Source: Linanthus parryae
Taxonomy: Eukaryota; Streptophyta; Magnoliopsida; Ericales; Polemoniaceae
DNA length: 64,000 nucleotides
Reading direction: 5' to 3'
NCBI GenBank assembly: GCA_023055425.1
Contig: JALGPY010000006.1
Location: 89,563,935-89,627,934, forward strand
Shown: piece by piece, positions 10,178-20,867 of the stretch
Layout of the letters: each line of letters opens with the position of its first letter
How positions within the stretch are numbered: the first letter of the stretch is position 1
Notes under the pieces: generated by a model
Databases searched by the model: none
What the model saw: the letters and a program-made list of their open reading frames with translations, nothing else
Told to the model about the DNA's origin: nothing
Position numbers and translations under genes: made by a program

Positions 10178-11217
10178 CCAGCTTGGTTTTTTTTATTATA
10201 AACTCTATAAGCTTTACTAGTAAGAGAGTAACCAAAAAAGATACCTTCATCACTTCTTGCATCAAACTTACCCAAGTTGTCCTTACCATTGTTGTGGACA
10301 AAACATGTGCAACCAAAGGGTCTGAAGTATGAAATGTTTGGTTTTCTCCTTTTGAAGAGTTCATAGGGGGTCTTCTTCAAGATAGGTCTGATCAAGCACC
10401 TGTTCAAAATGTAATTTGTTGTATTCAAGGCTTCTGCCCAATAGTTCTTTGGCAGCTTGTATTCTAGAAGCATTGTTCTTGACATATCTTCAAGAGTCCT
10501 GCTCTTTCTTTCAACAACTCCATTCTGTTGAGGAGTTCTAGGAGCAGAGAAATTGTGAGAAATACCATGCTTAACACAAAACAAATGAAATTATAATTAA
10601 TCAAATTCTCTACCATGATCACTTCTGGTTGAAGCAATAGGTAGGTATTTCAGGGTTTGAAGTTCTCTGCAAAGCTTTGAAAATTCAGAGAGGGCTTCAT
10701 ATTTTTCTTTTAGAAACATAACACAAGTAAATCTAGAAAAATTATCTACAATCACTAGAATATACCTCTTACCTTTTGGAGTTGGAGTCCTCCTAGGGCC
10801 ACAAAGATCCATATAAAGTAATTCAATAGGTCTAGTAGTACTTACAAATTTCTTTAGCTTGAATGAGCTTCTGGTCAGCTTACCCTGAGCACAAGCTTTG
10901 CATACTTCATCATCTTTGAACTTGATAGATGGTAATCCTCTTACCCGATCTTTGGAGATCAACTTGTTCAAGGTATGCAAGCTAATGTGAGCAAGCTTTC
11001 TGTGCCAAAGCTTTGAATCCTCTTTCAAGGCCTTGAGACACTTCAAGCTTTTACCTGCAACTTTGTTAGTCTGAAAAGTGTAAACATTATTTGATCTAGA
11101 GGCTGTGAGAATGCAATTTCCTGATTTCTCATTTTGCACCACACACTTCTCTTTATCAAAGATAACCTTATTGCCATTGTCACAAAGCTGAGATACACTA
11201 AGCAAGTTAAATTTCAA
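10174..11217 (-). pseudogene. Sirevirus-type copia integrase (GAG-pre-integrase and core), broken
   Basis: Two ORFs in order on the reverse strand. 11217-10597 carries the pre-integrase zinc region (WHRKLAHISLHTLN ... CKACAQGK) and the core start (RPIELLYMDLCGPRRTPTPKGKRY, first catalytic Asp in YMDLCGP; DNFSRFTCVMFL; TRSDHGREF with the second Asp). 10584-10174 continues with FCVKHGISHNFSAPRTPQQNGVVERKSRTL, including the catalytic Glu, then YWAEALNTTNYILNR and FGCTCFVHNNGK. A small gap or stop near 10590 separates them. A palindrome inside the coding region gives KCLKALKED just before the zinc region. Confidence 0.9.
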
Positions 11218-11225
11218 GCCATCAA

Positions 11226-11432
11226 CTAGATAAACATCAGAATTGAATTTTCAGAATCTGTACCAACTTTACCAATACCAAGAATGTTGCATTTGTCTTT
11301 ATCAACAAGTGTAATTGAACCTTCAGATTGCTCTTTCAATTCTGAGAATAGAGATCTCTTTCCACTCATGTTGCTTGAGCAACCACTGTCCATAAACCAC
11401 TTATGTTCTTTGACATTGGTGACAACATGCAA
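11226..11432 (-). pseudogene. Copia aspartic protease
   Basis: WFMDSGCSSNMSGKRSLFSEL is the copia protease active-site region, with Asp-Ser-Gly intact. The flanking frame is broken on both sides (stop near 11226, missing upstream start), so it is a decayed piece of the reverse-strand gag-pol. Confidence 0.85.
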
Positions 11433-12290
11433 ACACCAATCACTGTCTTACCCAGCTGTTAGACCAAGTGTGGAATTTGGACTCATACTCAGGATCAACC
11501 ATGTTGGGTGGTCTGGCCCCTTTAGGAACCCAAATCTGTCTGACTTGTCCCTTGAGTTGAAATGGGAAAGTGTTCCTCATTATGTGAGGGTCTCATCTTC
11601 TGAAAGAACAAGTCATCTTAACATGACCAATTTTGTTGCAAAAATGACACTTAGGAGAAGTTTTGTTTCCAGCTTTCACAAATCATGTATTGTTCTTTCT
11701 TGGAAAATTTGGATTGTATCCAATACCAGTTTTGTGAACAGACTTAGAACTTTCTCCAAGAATCAAGTTCAACTTGTGGTTTGAGCCTGCAAGCTTAACT
11801 TTGACTAATTCAGATTCTTGAAGTTTCTCAGAAAGAGTAGTATTTTGTTTATCTAATTAATCAACTTGATGTCTCAGATTAACAAGACTATCACTCAATA
11901 GAGAGTTCTCAGTGACTACTTCCTTGACTTGTGTTTTCTAGGCTTTGAAACTGGTTTTCAAGGCCTTGAAATCACTGTCAGTTTTCTTCTAAGGGATTTC
12001 AAGATTCTGATTCAGACAAACAAGTTGTAAATTCTCTTTTGCTTGCTCATGAAATTTTTCTTTCAAAACTCTAATCTCTTTTTGATAGTCCTCTTCATTT
12101 AAAATCATTGTTCTAAGATAATATGAGAGAGCTTCTTTTGGTTTTGAAATCAAACAGTTTACCATTACTTCAATGTTCTTTTCAGAACTTTCATCATGTC
12201 TGGCCATGAAGCATAGGTTGGCATGTTCTTCTTCACATTTGGAGTCACTTGAGTGTATCCGAATCACTAAATTCTCTAAGAATTCAGTTG
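11433..12290 (-). pseudogene. Sirevirus gag C-terminal part with zinc knuckle, broken
   Basis: The reverse strand carries the missing half of gag. The ORF 12267-11989 is acidic and helical (CEEEHANLCFMARHDESSEK, YQKEIRVLKEKFHEQAKENL, likely coiled coil). Then comes a KALK palindrome-derived patch near 11950, a second helical stretch, and a CCHC zinc knuckle CHFCNKIGHVKMTC at about 11602-11653. Several stops interrupt it. The N-terminal gag is on the forward strand at 3567-4321. The junction with forward RNase H at about 12290 is abrupt. Confidence 0.75.
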
Positions 12291-12600
12291 GGGCTTGTTG
12301 TTCTCAAGTTCTATGGATAGCACAATATATGAGAGACTTGTGATTTGAATTCAGAGATATTCCTATTAAATGTGACAACACTAGTGCAATCTCTATTTCA
12401 AAGAATCTTGTCCAGCACTCAAGAACCAAACACATAAATGCAAGACACCGTTTCATCAGAGATCATGCAGAGATATGTGATATCTCTCTTAAATTTGTGC
12501 CTACTAACATGCCATTTGCAGTATCTTCCATTGCCAGTAGAAAAATTATTTGCCCTAAGATAGGAATTGGGCATGCTAAATAAGGAATCATTGGTTTAGG
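12291..12600 (+). pseudogene. Copia RNase H C-terminal remnant, second copy
   Basis: Forward-strand homology to 5870-6184, decayed by stops: LWIAQYMRDL, IPIKCDNTSAIS, LVQHSRTKHINARHRFIRDHAE, then 'ttggtttagggggagtatcagg' in place of the pol end and PPT-like motif. It begins in the middle of the domain at the junction with reverse-strand gag. Confidence 0.78.
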
Positions 12601-13020
12601 GGGAGTATCAGGTATATGTATTTTCAAAGTTTTGAAAAGTTTTTCAAAGCCTTGAAAAACATTCCAAAGCCTTGAATTACTTGTTTCTCGACTTCAGTAT
12701 TTCAAGGTCTTGAAACTGTTTTCAAAGCCTTGAAACTGCATTGTACATAGTCAATAAAGGGATCATCAATGTTGGGTGTTATCTCTGTAGATAATTTCCT
12801 AACATTGTTTTTTTGAAATTGAAAATCAAATCCTTTTATAAAGTCGGAGCTAATTATTTTATTTCCTTAATGATTTTGTATTTCTGGCAAACTCTCTATT
12901 TCAAAGATATGGGAATACTATGTTTCCTATTAAAACTCAAACTCTTTGTTATTTATTTCCTCACCTCTCTCACGTATCTATCACTCCTGGCTCTCTCTTC
13001 TAAAATACCCCAAAACCTTT
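12601..13020 (+). other. Inter-ORF region with palindromes (second copy)
   Basis: Parallels 6184-6634: TTCAAAGCCTTGAAA-type units at 12620-12745, a 'TCTCTGTAGATAATTT' phrase and an AT-rich leader before the ATG at 13021. Nothing else is seen. Confidence 0.6.
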
Positions 13021-14880
13021 ATGGACTCTCAAATAACCTCAGACAAAATCAAGATGGCAGGAGGATCCAAGATGAGTTCAGGGAAGAAGAAGAAGAAGAA
13101 GACTGCAGAATAGGAAGTGCAAACCAGCAGTGATGAATCTACTTCCAGAACTCCTAGTCTACCTAAACCCTCCTCTCCTCCACCAAAGAAGAAGAGCAAG
13201 AAGGACAAGGAAGAACAAGCTGCTGTCTTAAGCAAGAAGAAGAAGTCAGATCCATCAGGGGATTCTGAGAAAAATAAAGGGATTTAGATTGGAAGCCCTA
13301 ATTCAACAAAGACGAAGCCTCATAAGCCTGACAAATGAAAAGAGAAGGTCACTTGAAAAAATATTGAGGTATCACAGAAGGACACATGCAAGGAAATTCA
13401 GATCTTTTCTAAAAAACAAACATATCCTGGTAAGAAAGTTCTTTCGAGTAAATGGTTTGTTAGTCATTCCTAAATAGGATGGTTGGATGGTTTTGCCTAT
13501 TTTCCTATTGCATAGTGTCGTATGATGAGCAATAACATGTTGAGTGGTATGAATCTAGAATGCATTAGGAGGCTGAAACTAAGTTATTTATAGAAGATTA
13601 TTAATCGTTCAGGAATTGCATACCCTAGACTTACTGTAATGTTCCATCTAAACATGAAGCAAATCAAGACCTTGAATCTAACTATCTCTTCTAAAGTTGC
13701 TGGAGTAAAGATGGATTTAGATCACAGTGAGTTTGATAATGTTCTGGGGTGTCCAAAGAGGTACAACACTGACAATCATCCTAGTAGAGCTGAAGCTTTG
13801 AAATTTGCTGGGGAAGATTTCTTTCTGTCCAATGCAGCTACCTCCTCAAAACAGCTGACACACTCTTTGTTGACTGCTGAAGCTAAAATTATGTTTACTA
13901 TTTTGATGAGGTGTGTAGATCCTAAGGAGAATTCCAAGGAGTTGCTTTCTTACAGAGTTTTATACTCGATGTACTTGATCATGCATGGCTATGAGATAGA
14001 TTTGCCAACTATTGTGATGGAACACATGCTTTATTCTTGTACCAAGCAAAGGAAGCACCCTCTGTCTTATTCCAATCTCCTCACCTTGTTCCTTGATCAC
14101 TTGGACATACTTGTAGGCAGGGAAGAGACAATCACAACTGGCTTTTGAATGCTAGATGAAAAGGATTTTCGAAGGATTGGAATTGTTAAAGTCAGTGAGG
14201 GAGTTTGGAAACATTAATCTAAATTGTCTTCTAAGCAGTTGCGGTCCAAGAAGTTTCTAAACCTAAGTCCCTATCCTCTCCTTCAACCCTACCTCCTCCA
14301 TCTCAAGACCAATCCCTGGTGCTTCAAAGGCTAGACTTCATTGATAATGAATTGGATGAATTGAAGTAGGGACAGTTTGAGCTAGGTGTTGAATTCAAAC
14401 ATATGAAATATATGTTTTAAATTGTCTTCAAAAGTATAAAGTTGATCCATGTTGAGGAAGAAGTCTCACAAATTCCAAAGGGATCATAAAAGGCAGGCTC
14501 TACAGCTTATTTGTTTGATGATAACACTACTGAGGATGAAGCTGCAGGAGATCAGGGTACTGGAAAACAAGCTGGCAAAGATGAAAATGGGAAGCAGATT
14601 GCTGAAGATAAGGATTTGATTGATGAAGAAAGCATTGACACTTGGTAGCTACTCAAAGAGTCATTGCAGAAGAAGAAGAAGAAGAAGAAGAAGAAGAAGA
14701 AGAAGAAAGGAAAGGAAAGGAAAGGAACCTATGAATTCTTCTGAACTATTTGAAATTGTGGCTGCTGATGAACCTGGAGGTGAAGCTGATCAGGGTGATG
14801 ATTCTGAAGATGAGGAAGTGGAAAAAAATGATCAAGGAGAGGATGCTGGAGACAAAAAAGATGCAGACTCAAAGCCTTGA
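13021..14880 (+). pseudogene. Sirevirus third ORF, copy 2, with transposon-associated domain
   Basis: It starts at ATG 13021 with the same KIKMAGGSK-like N-terminus as copy 1, followed by Lys runs (KKKKKK, KPSSPPPKKKSKKDKEE), and has stops at 13111 and about 13285. The central block (13639-14148) is a 169-residue open frame: MFHLNMKQIKTLNLTISS, GEDFFLSNAATSSKQLTHS, LSYRVLYSMYLIMHGYEIDLP. It resembles the plant transposon-associated domain found in retroelement extra ORFs. The tail carries a (GAA)n microsatellite (14669-14705) and an acidic C-terminus ending DADSKP at 14880. Function is unknown; it sits where Sireviruses carry an env-like ORF. It is more complete than copy 1 but has multiple stops. 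Confidence 0.65.
14669..14727. repeat. (GAA)n then (GGAAA)n microsatellite inside the third ORF
   Basis: About 12 GAA triplets followed by AGGAA units, read in frame as a long basic run. Directly visible. Confidence 0.9.
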
Positions 14881-14920
14881 TTCTAGCCTTTCTTTCTACC
14901 CTATTTTCAAAGCCTTGAAT

Positions 14921-15768
14921 TGTGACACCCTAGAAATTTCTACGGGTTTAAAATCTTATATTTATAAAAAAAAATGTAGCTATTATGTAATTGATTTTTT
15001 TTCAAGCATCTGAATATAGGTATTGAACTACGAATTCACATCAAAGTGTACATTGGATATCTCAAAATAGTTGATAGATTTGAAGCTTTTCATAAATTAA
15101 ATAAAACTTGTAAATCATGCTTTCTACCCTAAACTTTGTGAAATTTACAATTTCTCCCCGTTGATGTGTCACCTACCTATTACATCAAGAAGGACACCTC
15201 ATCTTGTGAGGTGTCAACTCCCTAAATCCCCATAATAGGCTACTTAAACTGAACCTATTCGGATGTAGCAATAGATTTAAGATCATTCATAAGCTCTTAT
15301 TTTCCCCCTTAACAACAAAAACAATACCACCACAGCAACCACCTTCACCACCCATCAAACTCAAATTCTGCTTCTGCTGGATACTCTCTGGGTTATGGTG
15401 ATCAATAACCCTAAATCAATTTTTCAATCGAGCAATTTACGAGTTCGGAACTTCGAAGCACCAATTAGAAGTACCATGTTGTCGATTTTTGGACCAGTCG
15501 GTTTCTGGGCTTGGAGCTGCCGAAAGGTGCAGAGCCCGCCGGTAACTCGGTGATTACGTGGGAATCTGGGAATAAGTCAATCACTTAGAAGTCCATAAAG
15601 TATAATATTAAATTTGATTTAAGTTTCAGTTTCTTTAATTCTGTCTAGTAACCGAACCGTTAGGGTTTGACTCCTTACTGAGGCATTCCCGTGCCTTAGC
15701 GGAGGACACTCCCATGTGTCTGGGGTCTTCTGGTAGATTTCCCAGCTCTGAGAGGTGGGGGTGTTACA
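14921..15768. mobile_element. Solo LTR, 848 bp, with perfect 5-bp TSD
   Basis: The element begins TGTGACACCC and ends GGGTGTTACA (TG...CA). It is bracketed by TGAAT at 14916-14920 and 15769-15773, the 5-bp duplication expected of an LTR retrotransposon. No internal coding region remains, so it is a solo LTR formed by LTR-LTR recombination. It is inserted just after the third-ORF stop and unrelated to the host Sirevirus LTR. The TGTGACACC/GGTGTTACA ends are typical of plant gypsy LTRs, but the lineage is not proven and the orientation is uncertain. Confidence 0.85.
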
Positions 15769-15773
15769 TGAAT

Positions 15774-16113
15774 TTTTTTTCCTTTTTCAATTATTTTTCC
15801 AGGCTTTCCAGTATTTGCAAAAACTTTTGATCCAACATTTTCTCTTGGTTTTTTGATGAAAGTCAATAATGGGGAGAAATTTAGGTGTTTTTTCTCAGGA
15901 TAATAAGATCTTGTGAAGATCAGTAGGTTATTTGGATACTTAAACTGTTTCAGTATGCTTTTGGAGTTACTTAATTATTTTTGTTTCTGTTATGAAGTTA
16001 CTATGTTTATTTTTGACTCCATATAACTGTTCTACCATGCTACTAATGAATTTCTTTTGCAGAATCTTAGAACCAACCAGATTAGTGGTTTTTTCTTTCA
16101 TCAAGAGGGAGAT
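15774..16113 (+). other. Sirevirus internal 3' region and PPT (second copy)
   Basis: Homologous to 7232-7525: 'gatgaaagtcaataatgggg' and the degenerate PPT 'catcaagagggaga' ending at about 16112, immediately before the LTR. No gene. Confidence 0.7.
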
Positions 16114-17330
16114 TATAAGTTCACAGACTGCTTCAAGGCCTTGAAACAACTTTTAAAGCCTTTGAAACAGCACTGCACTATACTACATAAAATCAGGGGG
16201 AGTTTTCCTTGTGTTCTGATCTCTATCCTCCTTTGATTGAATATGCTCTATTTGATGATGAAAGACAAATTAACTAGATGCTTGATCTGAACTTAATATC
16301 ACTGTTTGACCGAGTTTCTTAGAGGATCAATTAGCTACCTATTTTGCAGGAACTCCTTCCTAAAGTGTCTATATGCAGGAAAGAAATATAGCTAGCAGAG
16401 GAATCCTGCACTTGTGGAATCATGTCTGGACCTTCCTAACCTCCTCAGATAAAAGATCAAGTCAGTATCATTGAATATACTGAGTAACTAGCCGTTGGGG
16501 AAGAGCTGTTAGAGAGTCAAAGATGTGCTGCTTGATTTTAGGAAATTATGTTTGAAGAAGATTCTATAAATCTGCATTTCAAACAAAGCAACACACAAGC
16601 AGATTGATTGAGAGAATTCGTTCACAAATTTTACAGAGACCTTCAAACACTCTCAAGGATTGAGAAGCATCACTGAAGGAGATCAGTTCACTCAATCCAT
16701 CATCCAGAAGAACACTTCAAGCTGCACCGCTTAAACTGTTCTACAGTGTTCTTTTACTGTTCTTCACTTGTACATCTTTTCTGTTATACTTATAATCATT
16801 TATTCTCGTGGGTTTTTTTCAGAGGAACAACAAGAGATTCGTATTAGAATTAGATCAGTTAGCTAGAGCAGGTACTAGATAGGTTAGTGAGAACAAACCG
16901 TAACAGAGTAAGATTAGAGATCGAGGACTTAGCTTTTGATTAATAAGAATTGAGTTGAAAATCCTGCAGAGATTAGATCCCTGAGATAGAGACGTAGGTC
17001 CTTGATGACTGAACTCTATAAATCTCTTGTGTCATTAGCACTTTACTTGTGTTCTGTACTTGTCTTGTTCAAAGCTTCAAAACAGGTTTTCAGGTCAAGG
17101 GTTTGAAAGGCTTTTCAAGGCCTTGAAAAAGTTCAGAAAATCTTTTCTTAATCTAAGATGATTCCAAGGGCTTGAAACTTTATTTCAAGGCCTTGAAATA
17201 TACTTTGCTTTCTCAGTGTGTTTTAAAACTCCACATTTTAGCAAAAACTACTATACTCTATTCAACCCCCCCCCCCCCTTCTAGAGTATTGATCATGTAT
17301 TGTGTTCCTACATACTGTCTTCTGATGTTG
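16114..17330 (+). mobile_element. Sirevirus-family LTR (3' LTR of the cluster)
   Basis: Starts TATAAGTTCACAG (TG eroded to TA) after the PPT and runs through palindromes (16128-16175, 17075-17200), 'TTTGATGATGAAAG', TATAAAT at 16565, 'TTGATTAATAAGAATTG', CATACTCTATTCAACC plus poly-C, ending near TACTGTCTTCT. Its last ~400 bases closely match 3085-3518. Beyond it lies the RT gene of another copia element, so this border is an insertion site. Confidence 0.85.
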
Positions 17331-18240
17331 AGAAGCTTGAGTGTAAGTTGATGGTCAGGGGCGGAGCTTAGAACGGGCACGGGGGGTCATGTGCCCCCTT
17401 AACTTTCCCAGACACACTAGGATACCCCCATTTTTATGCATTTTTTTTCCAATTGTGCCCCTATTAATAAAAACAAGTGCCCCATATTTTAGACACAAGT
17501 GATTTTATGGTCTGACAGTTAAGACATTGTATTCTGAATCCACTAAGCCAGGTTTGATGCTTGGTAAAATCTTTTTTGGACCTTTTTTTTACAGTAAAAA
17601 GTGCCCCTGTTTAATAACAAAAGACTGGAGTATTTGTACGAAAATACAAGTATCTTTTTAGAAAGAAGCCATGTAATATATTTTTGACGTTCGTATGTGA
17701 ATTTCATTTTTTAAATTTGTAACCCCTTTACCCAAATCATGGCTCCGCCGCTGTTGATGGTTCTAGTAGAGCATAAAAATGATTAACTTTGGACATCACA
17801 AACACAAATACCACTGAATTGGACTTACATCTTGTTGAATGGGCAACATAATCTTCCAAATGTCTGGGCATTCGCAATACTTTAGAAATATGCCTCATAG
17901 GAACTGGGTGCAATAAAACTTCTCTATAAGATCTGGGAGAATTAACACTGATATTTCAAACGATTGTAGTAGTAGAAAATGGAGAAGATCTTGATGCCAG
18001 ATCCACAGTGTCTAGTACTAGTGATAGTAAGAAAAAACCCTCAAAAGTTTCATGAACATCTTGTACATCCCCAGAAAAAGCGAATATATATTCCTGGAAA
18101 ACTACATTCCTTGACACAATGAAGGTGTGAGATGATGGATCATACACTCTGTAACCTTTGACTCCAAAAACATATCCCAGAAAACCCCATTCAAAGATCT
18201 ACAATCAAATTATGTTCTACCATGAGTTAAGTTGGAAAAT
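17331..18240 (-). pseudogene. Copia element 2: integrase C-terminus, linker and RT start (RT lost)
   Basis: Reverse-strand text around the MITE reads KVNHFYALLEPSTYTQASQH, the usual beginning of copia RT, and stops at 17330 where the Sirevirus LTR begins. Upstream is YDPSSHTFIVSRNVVFQE (18147-17956), the conserved end of the integrase region, and an acidic linker. The RT and RNase H are missing from the window, so this element was cut by the cluster to its left. Confidence 0.75.
17356..17753. mobile_element. hAT-type MITE with perfect 8-bp TSD
   Basis: TIRs CAGGGGCGGAGC (left) and CAGCGGCGGAGCC (reverse complement of the right end) delimit a 398-bp non-coding unit. It is flanked by perfect 8-bp direct repeats TTGATGGT at 17348-17355 and 17754-17761. 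The 8-bp duplication and CAG ends are the hAT signature. It lies inside the RT start of the reverse-strand copia element: removing it restores a continuous reading (LLEPSTYTQASQ). Confidence 0.92.
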
Positions 18241-18756
18241 TAACACAAGCACCCAAAGACCTTGAAAACACTATAATTAGGAGATGTTTTGTCCAAAAGC
18301 TCTGATGGAGACTTACCTACTGTCTTAGTTCATGGTAATATTTTGATTGAGAAAGCAGCATAACACACTCATCCCAAAATATGATAGGAACACAAGACTA
18401 AAACCTCAATGCTCTGGCCACATTCAGTAAATACTGGTGCTTCCTCTCCACTACTAAATTATGCTCAGGTGTCTCAACATGATTGAGCTCGTGTACAATA
18501 TCTTTGAAACCATAGAAAGATTGTAAGTGCAAGGAGCATTATCAGATCTTGCAGCATCAAATTGTGTGAGTATCATATTGTAGAAAACATGAATTACTTG
18601 ATCAACATGTGATTTTATCTTCATAAGATGAATCAAAGTCATTCTAGTAGCAGCGTTCACTATTGTAAGAAAGAATATATGACCTGAATGTGTTGGGGTT
18701 TTGTAAGGTCTCCATGTGTCACAGTGAATCAAAGAAAAAGGCATAGAAGTCATGTG
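18241..18756 (-). pseudogene. Copia element 2: integrase core
   Basis: FSLIHCDTWRPYKTPTHSGHIFFLTIVNAATRM (first catalytic Asp in HCDTW) and LMKIKSHVDQVIHVFYNM, then AARSDNA (second Asp), are a copia integrase core in one frame at 18753-18454. The rest, towards 18240, is in other frames with stops. Confidence 0.8.
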
Positions 18757-19392
18757 TCAAATGATATCAAATGACAATTTTCTCTGTTTAGCTAAAGGAA
18801 AAATTTCACAATGAAACTTGTTGCCCCCTGACACCCCTAGTTGATGTCCTTTGAGCATGGAAGGGTTACCCAATATTCTATGGAAAACTACGGCATTATC
18901 TTGTCTATCTACTGCTGAAACCATTGAAAAATCACTTGGCTTTTTTAGATCCAAAAGATATAGTCCTCCAACATTGACACTTGTGTCCACAATCTCTTCA
19001 TTCTTCTTGATTGCACATCCATCACTTTCACATACACAACCACATCCATGGCTACTTGTGAGCTGTTGAATATAAATTAGATTACATTGAAAAATGGGAA
19101 CACATAGAACATTTTTCAACTCAAGCTTTTCTGTCAATTTGACATTCCCAATGTGAGTGACTTCCACAACGTTACCATTTGGTATACGCACAACAGTTTT
19201 GTGAACCACTCTGGCATTGCTAAGCATACATATGTTATCGTTTTTAGCACCACTATCCATGATATAAGAGTGAGGCAGTATCTTCTCAGTTGAGACAAAA
19301 TAATGAAAATAATATGATCTTATAACCCCTCCCATGAGTAGGACCATGATCAAATCCAACACTTGATTGACTTGAGTACATATGTGATTCAA
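18757..19392 (-). pseudogene. Copia element 2: protease and GAG-pre-integrase
   Basis: A single open frame holds the protease motif SYIMDSGAKNDNICMLSN, followed by IPNGNVVEVTHIGNVKL, LKNVLCVPIFQCNLIYIQQLT, and the pre-integrase region (VVFHRILGNPSMLKGHQ ... KQRKLSF). The usual H-x3-H zinc-site first residues (WHRRLGH) have decayed to FHRILGN. The DSG catalytic residue is intact. Confidence 0.82.
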
Positions 19393-20854
19393 TTGAGTTC
19401 ATAGATTATGGAGATACAGAACCTGAATCACTGAGACCAGAATTGGATTTTATGTTCAAATGAGTACTCAATAATGATACAGTTGCTCGCACAGGTTGTC
19501 TGTGAGTGTAATAGTCTTACTAACATTGCTGCCACCTTTAGAGCTAGTGTGGATGAAACTGTAACTTTGTGGGGAGTGGCCCTGTTTGGATGAGCATAAG
19601 CCAGATGAAATTATATCAGCTTATTAGAATGAGTGGTTAAGGTTAGAAGATATACAATCTCTCTCCTCACCTAAACCAATCATTTAAAAAAGATGATATA
19701 ATTTCATTTGATAAAATCTCGTCCAAACACACCCAGTAACTGTGGCATTGTTTCCTCTAGCCTGGTTGAATTTTATATTTGGAGCAAATCCATGTTGTTT
19801 GTATGAATTTGCTTTTATATATCCTTCATGACCACAATGGTGAAACACTAGTTTCCCATTTGGTCCCCTCCGTCCAAAACTTAGAGTAACACCACTTGAG
19901 TTTTCTTCTATTGGTACGACATTCTTATAGCTACTTACCACCATTGTGATTTTCAGATGAAACAGATCCATTATAAACATTCATAGCCATATTATGTGTC
20001 ATGAAAGATGCAAATTCACTCTTTAACTTAGTCGGTCTCTCTTGCTATATCATTTTAGCAACTACCACATTGAAAGGAGGCGAGTGTTCTGTCAACACCA
20101 ACTGATCGCTCACTGGTATGAACTGTTCATTCAACCCCATGTGACACTGCATTACTCTTTCTTCTTCTTGAACATGCTTCAACCTTCTCCCCATATTACA
20201 TAGACAACCATTGCAAGTACAAGTAGGCAAAGGCTTGTACTTACTCAGTTCATTCCAAAGTGTTTTCAATTTGGTAAAATAAGCAGTCACAATCAAATAA
20301 GACTGATTCAAATTAGCTATAGCCATAGTGATTTGAAACAGTCTAGTTAAATAACCCTGGGAGAATGTTCAAGTAGATCCAGCCATACTACTCCAGCATT
20401 AGCTCTACCGACAACACTGCATGCTATATCTTTTGAAGTAGAATAAAGTAACCAAGACATGATCATTGTGTCACATCTTCTCCGAAAATGATACATTTCG
20501 GATCCAAAACGGACGGAGCTGTGATATTTACATCCCCGAATTCTAATTTATTCTTTGCTTACAAAGCAAAAATCATAGACATATGCCATGAATAGAAATT
20601 ATCACCAGTGAGCAACCGAGTAACTAGAACATTACCTTAACTATCACCATGATGCAGGAAATATGGAGAATGTGAATTAGTCACCATTGCAGAAGTACCA
20701 GATACAACTGAATCAGGCAGAAGCGACATCTCTCACAAAATCTCAGAAAACAGATGTGAGCCTCAAATCACCACTTAAACGAGCCGATTCAACACATAGA
20801 GAGTCACCTGGAAATACACTCCAACACCTGAAATCACTCAGCAGCCGCAGCCAA
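19393..20854 (-). pseudogene. Copia element 2: gag with CCHC knuckle, broken
   Basis: Fragments in order on the reverse strand: LTGDNFYSWHMSMIFAL (near 20590), the UBN2-like region SYLIVTAYFTKLKTLWNELSKYKPLP with CTCNG (20326-20045), then the knuckle FHHCGHEGYIKANSYKQHG (19980-19684). In the knuckle the first Cys of the CCHC motif is changed and the last Cys is Ser. Many stops. This is a copia gag of a different family from the Sirevirus one. Confidence 0.75.
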
Positions 20855-20865
20855 GATCTGATACC
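20855..20865 (-). other. Degenerate primer-binding site of copia element 2
   Basis: The reverse strand reads GGTATCAGATC, one base off the plant initiator-tRNA site, and sits upstream of the gag start on that strand. Confidence 0.6.
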
Positions 20866-20867
20866 GT

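Noticed and set aside
3240..17200. TTCAAGGCCTTGAA clusters as a CRISPR or satellite array
   Set aside because: No uniform spacers, spread over LTR and coding parts of retroelements in a plant genome, units degenerate and irregularly spaced.
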